Source: Oscillospiraceae bacterium (GTDB taxonomy: Bacteria; Bacillota_A; Clostridia; Monoglobales; WRBX01). Taken from it: 5,312 bases of DNA. The DNA lies in assembly GCA_009784335.1 (NCBI GenBank), contig WRBX01000054.1, forward strand, positions 1 through 5,312, given 5' to 3'. The notes under the pieces are model-generated. The model made no database searches. It was not told where the DNA came from and saw nothing but the letters and a program-made list of their open reading frames with translations. Below are positions 4,741-5,312 of this stretch, piece after piece; positions within the stretch are counted from its first letter, which is position 1, and the number at the start of each line of letters is the position of its first letter. Made by a program: the position numbers and the translations under genes.

Positions 4741-5312
4741 TTCTTCTCCTTTTTAGATTCCGTGTCAAGCACGGAATGACAAGCCATATTAAAGTGCCGT
4801 AGGTGATAATTTTCGAAATCCAAAATAGTGGAGTGCCGATGTATTTTACGCTTATTTTGCCAGCCTCCGGCACTTCGAGCATCATTCTTTTTCCTGCGCT
4901 TATGTCATACGATAGCTTGATTCTCTCTCCCGCTTCGGTTTGGAGTTTTACTGAATAGCCTTTATAATGCGCCAGGGGCATCTCAATCAAGCCGGCCTGA
5001 ACATTTGCGGTTTTTACAGTCTTGATATTTTCAATAATATATTCATCGCCCGTAGTGTGGTTTTTTGCTGTGGTCCACAGCTTTTCTGTTGGCCAAACCG
5101 CGAAGCCCCAAGGAAGATAATCTGTATCGGGCATATGAAAATAGTCTTCATTGCCCGCAACTACATCTTCATATTTCCACATTCCCTCTTCATAAAAATG
5201 CTTACGGACATCAATTTTCGAGATGAAACTATGAGCATTTACGACCAAAGCTGCTATAATTATTCCATAGAGCACTGCTTTTACATTATTCCACTTGATA
5301 TAATCAAGAGTG
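4724..5312 (-). CDS. YfhO-like membrane protein, C-terminal part (5' end outside window)
   Basis: The frame is open from the stop (TAA, 4726-4724) to the window edge, giving 195 visible residues, so the N-terminus lies beyond base 5312. The visible part has a membrane segment (VLYGIIIAALVVNA), an extracytoplasmic stretch of about 120 residues predicted to be beta-rich, and a second membrane segment (FWISKIITYGTLIWL). The block with MPLAHYKGYSVKL, then LEVPEAGKISVKYIG, then FWISKII resembles the C-terminal end of YfhO-type multi-pass proteins. YfhO proteins are linked to glycosylation of wall polymers or lipoteichoic acid in Bacillota. This resemblance is from memory and is moderate. The last residues (VIPCLTRNL and onward) are encoded by a dispersed palindromic repeat, so the native C-terminus was probably shorter. 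The gene overlaps the next one by 17 nt, which suggests co-transcription. The GTG at 5275 is only an internal codon. Confidence 0.75.
   Translation of the reverse strand, partial: TLDYIKWNNVKAVLYGIIIAALVVNAHSFISKIDVRKHFYEEGMWKYEDVVAGNEDYFHMPDTDYLPWGFAVWPTEKLWTTAKNHTTGDEYIIENIKTVKTANVQAGLIEMPLAHYKGYSVKLQTEAGERIKLSYDISAGKRMMLEVPEAGKISVKYIGTPLFWISKIITYGTLIWLVIPCLTRNLKRRRNENFI
4757..4777 (-). repeat. Palindromic repeat inside the 3' end of the YfhO-like gene
   Basis: On the minus strand ATTCCGTG, the loop CTTGA, and CACGGAAT form an 8-bp perfect stem with a 5-nt loop. It is framed by GTC upstream and CT downstream. The GTCATTCCGTGCTTGACACG type of palindrome is a dispersed repeat I recall from many bacterial genomes. 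Here it is read in frame as V-I-P-C-L-T-R-N-L and forms part of the upstream protein's C-terminus. No U tract follows, so it is not a canonical terminator. Confidence 0.7.

Noticed and set aside
135..4802. Shared 11-mer AGTGCCGTAGG at 135-145 and near 4793 as a repeat family
   Set aside because: An 11-base match is expected by chance in 5 kb, and the second site lacks the complementary hairpin arm.
5273..5275. GTG as the start of the right-hand gene (183 residues)
   Set aside because: The same frame stays open for 12 more codons to the window edge and no ribosome binding site precedes the GTG, so the gene is partial and starts outside.

Overview
The window looks like a chromosomal piece of an uncultured Clostridia-type member of Bacillota. 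The grounds are the gene order rpmG-secE-nusG-rplK-rplA, a zinc-type L33, a one-helix SecE core, L1/L11/NusG sequences that read like Clostridia, strong AGGAG ribosome binding sites and a consensus sigma-A promoter. This placement rests on remembered family sequences, not on a search. The standard genetic code fits: TGG is used for Trp and TGA serves as a stop.

Every convincing gene lies on the minus strand, so the window is read from right to left. First comes the 3' part of a YfhO-like membrane protein gene that runs off the right edge (5312-4724). It overlaps by 17 nt a multi-pass membrane protein of an uncharacterised surface-polysaccharide/GT-C-like type (4740-3481). A textbook promoter (TTGACA, 17 nt, TATACT) has its -35 box on the stop codon of that gene. 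A terminator-like hairpin with a U tract follows at once and overlaps the expected transcription start. Then come rpmG (L33), secE, nusG, rplK (L11), two overlapping small unknown ORFs, rplA (L1), and a 61-codon ORF. The left 152 bases hold only repeats and a plus-oriented hairpin. rplJ and rplL, the usual next genes, are not seen.

The genes from rpmG to rplA supply ribosomal proteins for the large subunit and the L1 and L11 stalks, the SecYEG subunit SecE, and the elongation/antitermination factor NusG. Two things are unusual. First, nearly every gap longer than 20 nt in this housekeeping operon carries short dispersed repeats of different classes. One class has four copies with a fixed GGGCG/CGCCC outer stem and an inner three base pairs that change in a compensatory way. 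Second, the 600-nt gap between rplK and rplA holds a pair of small ORFs, both with GGGGGAG ribosome binding sites. The pair is flanked by two imperfect repeat arrays in inverted orientation, which suggests an inserted cassette. SecE also has an acidic, His/Cys-containing C-terminal tail of about 54 residues.
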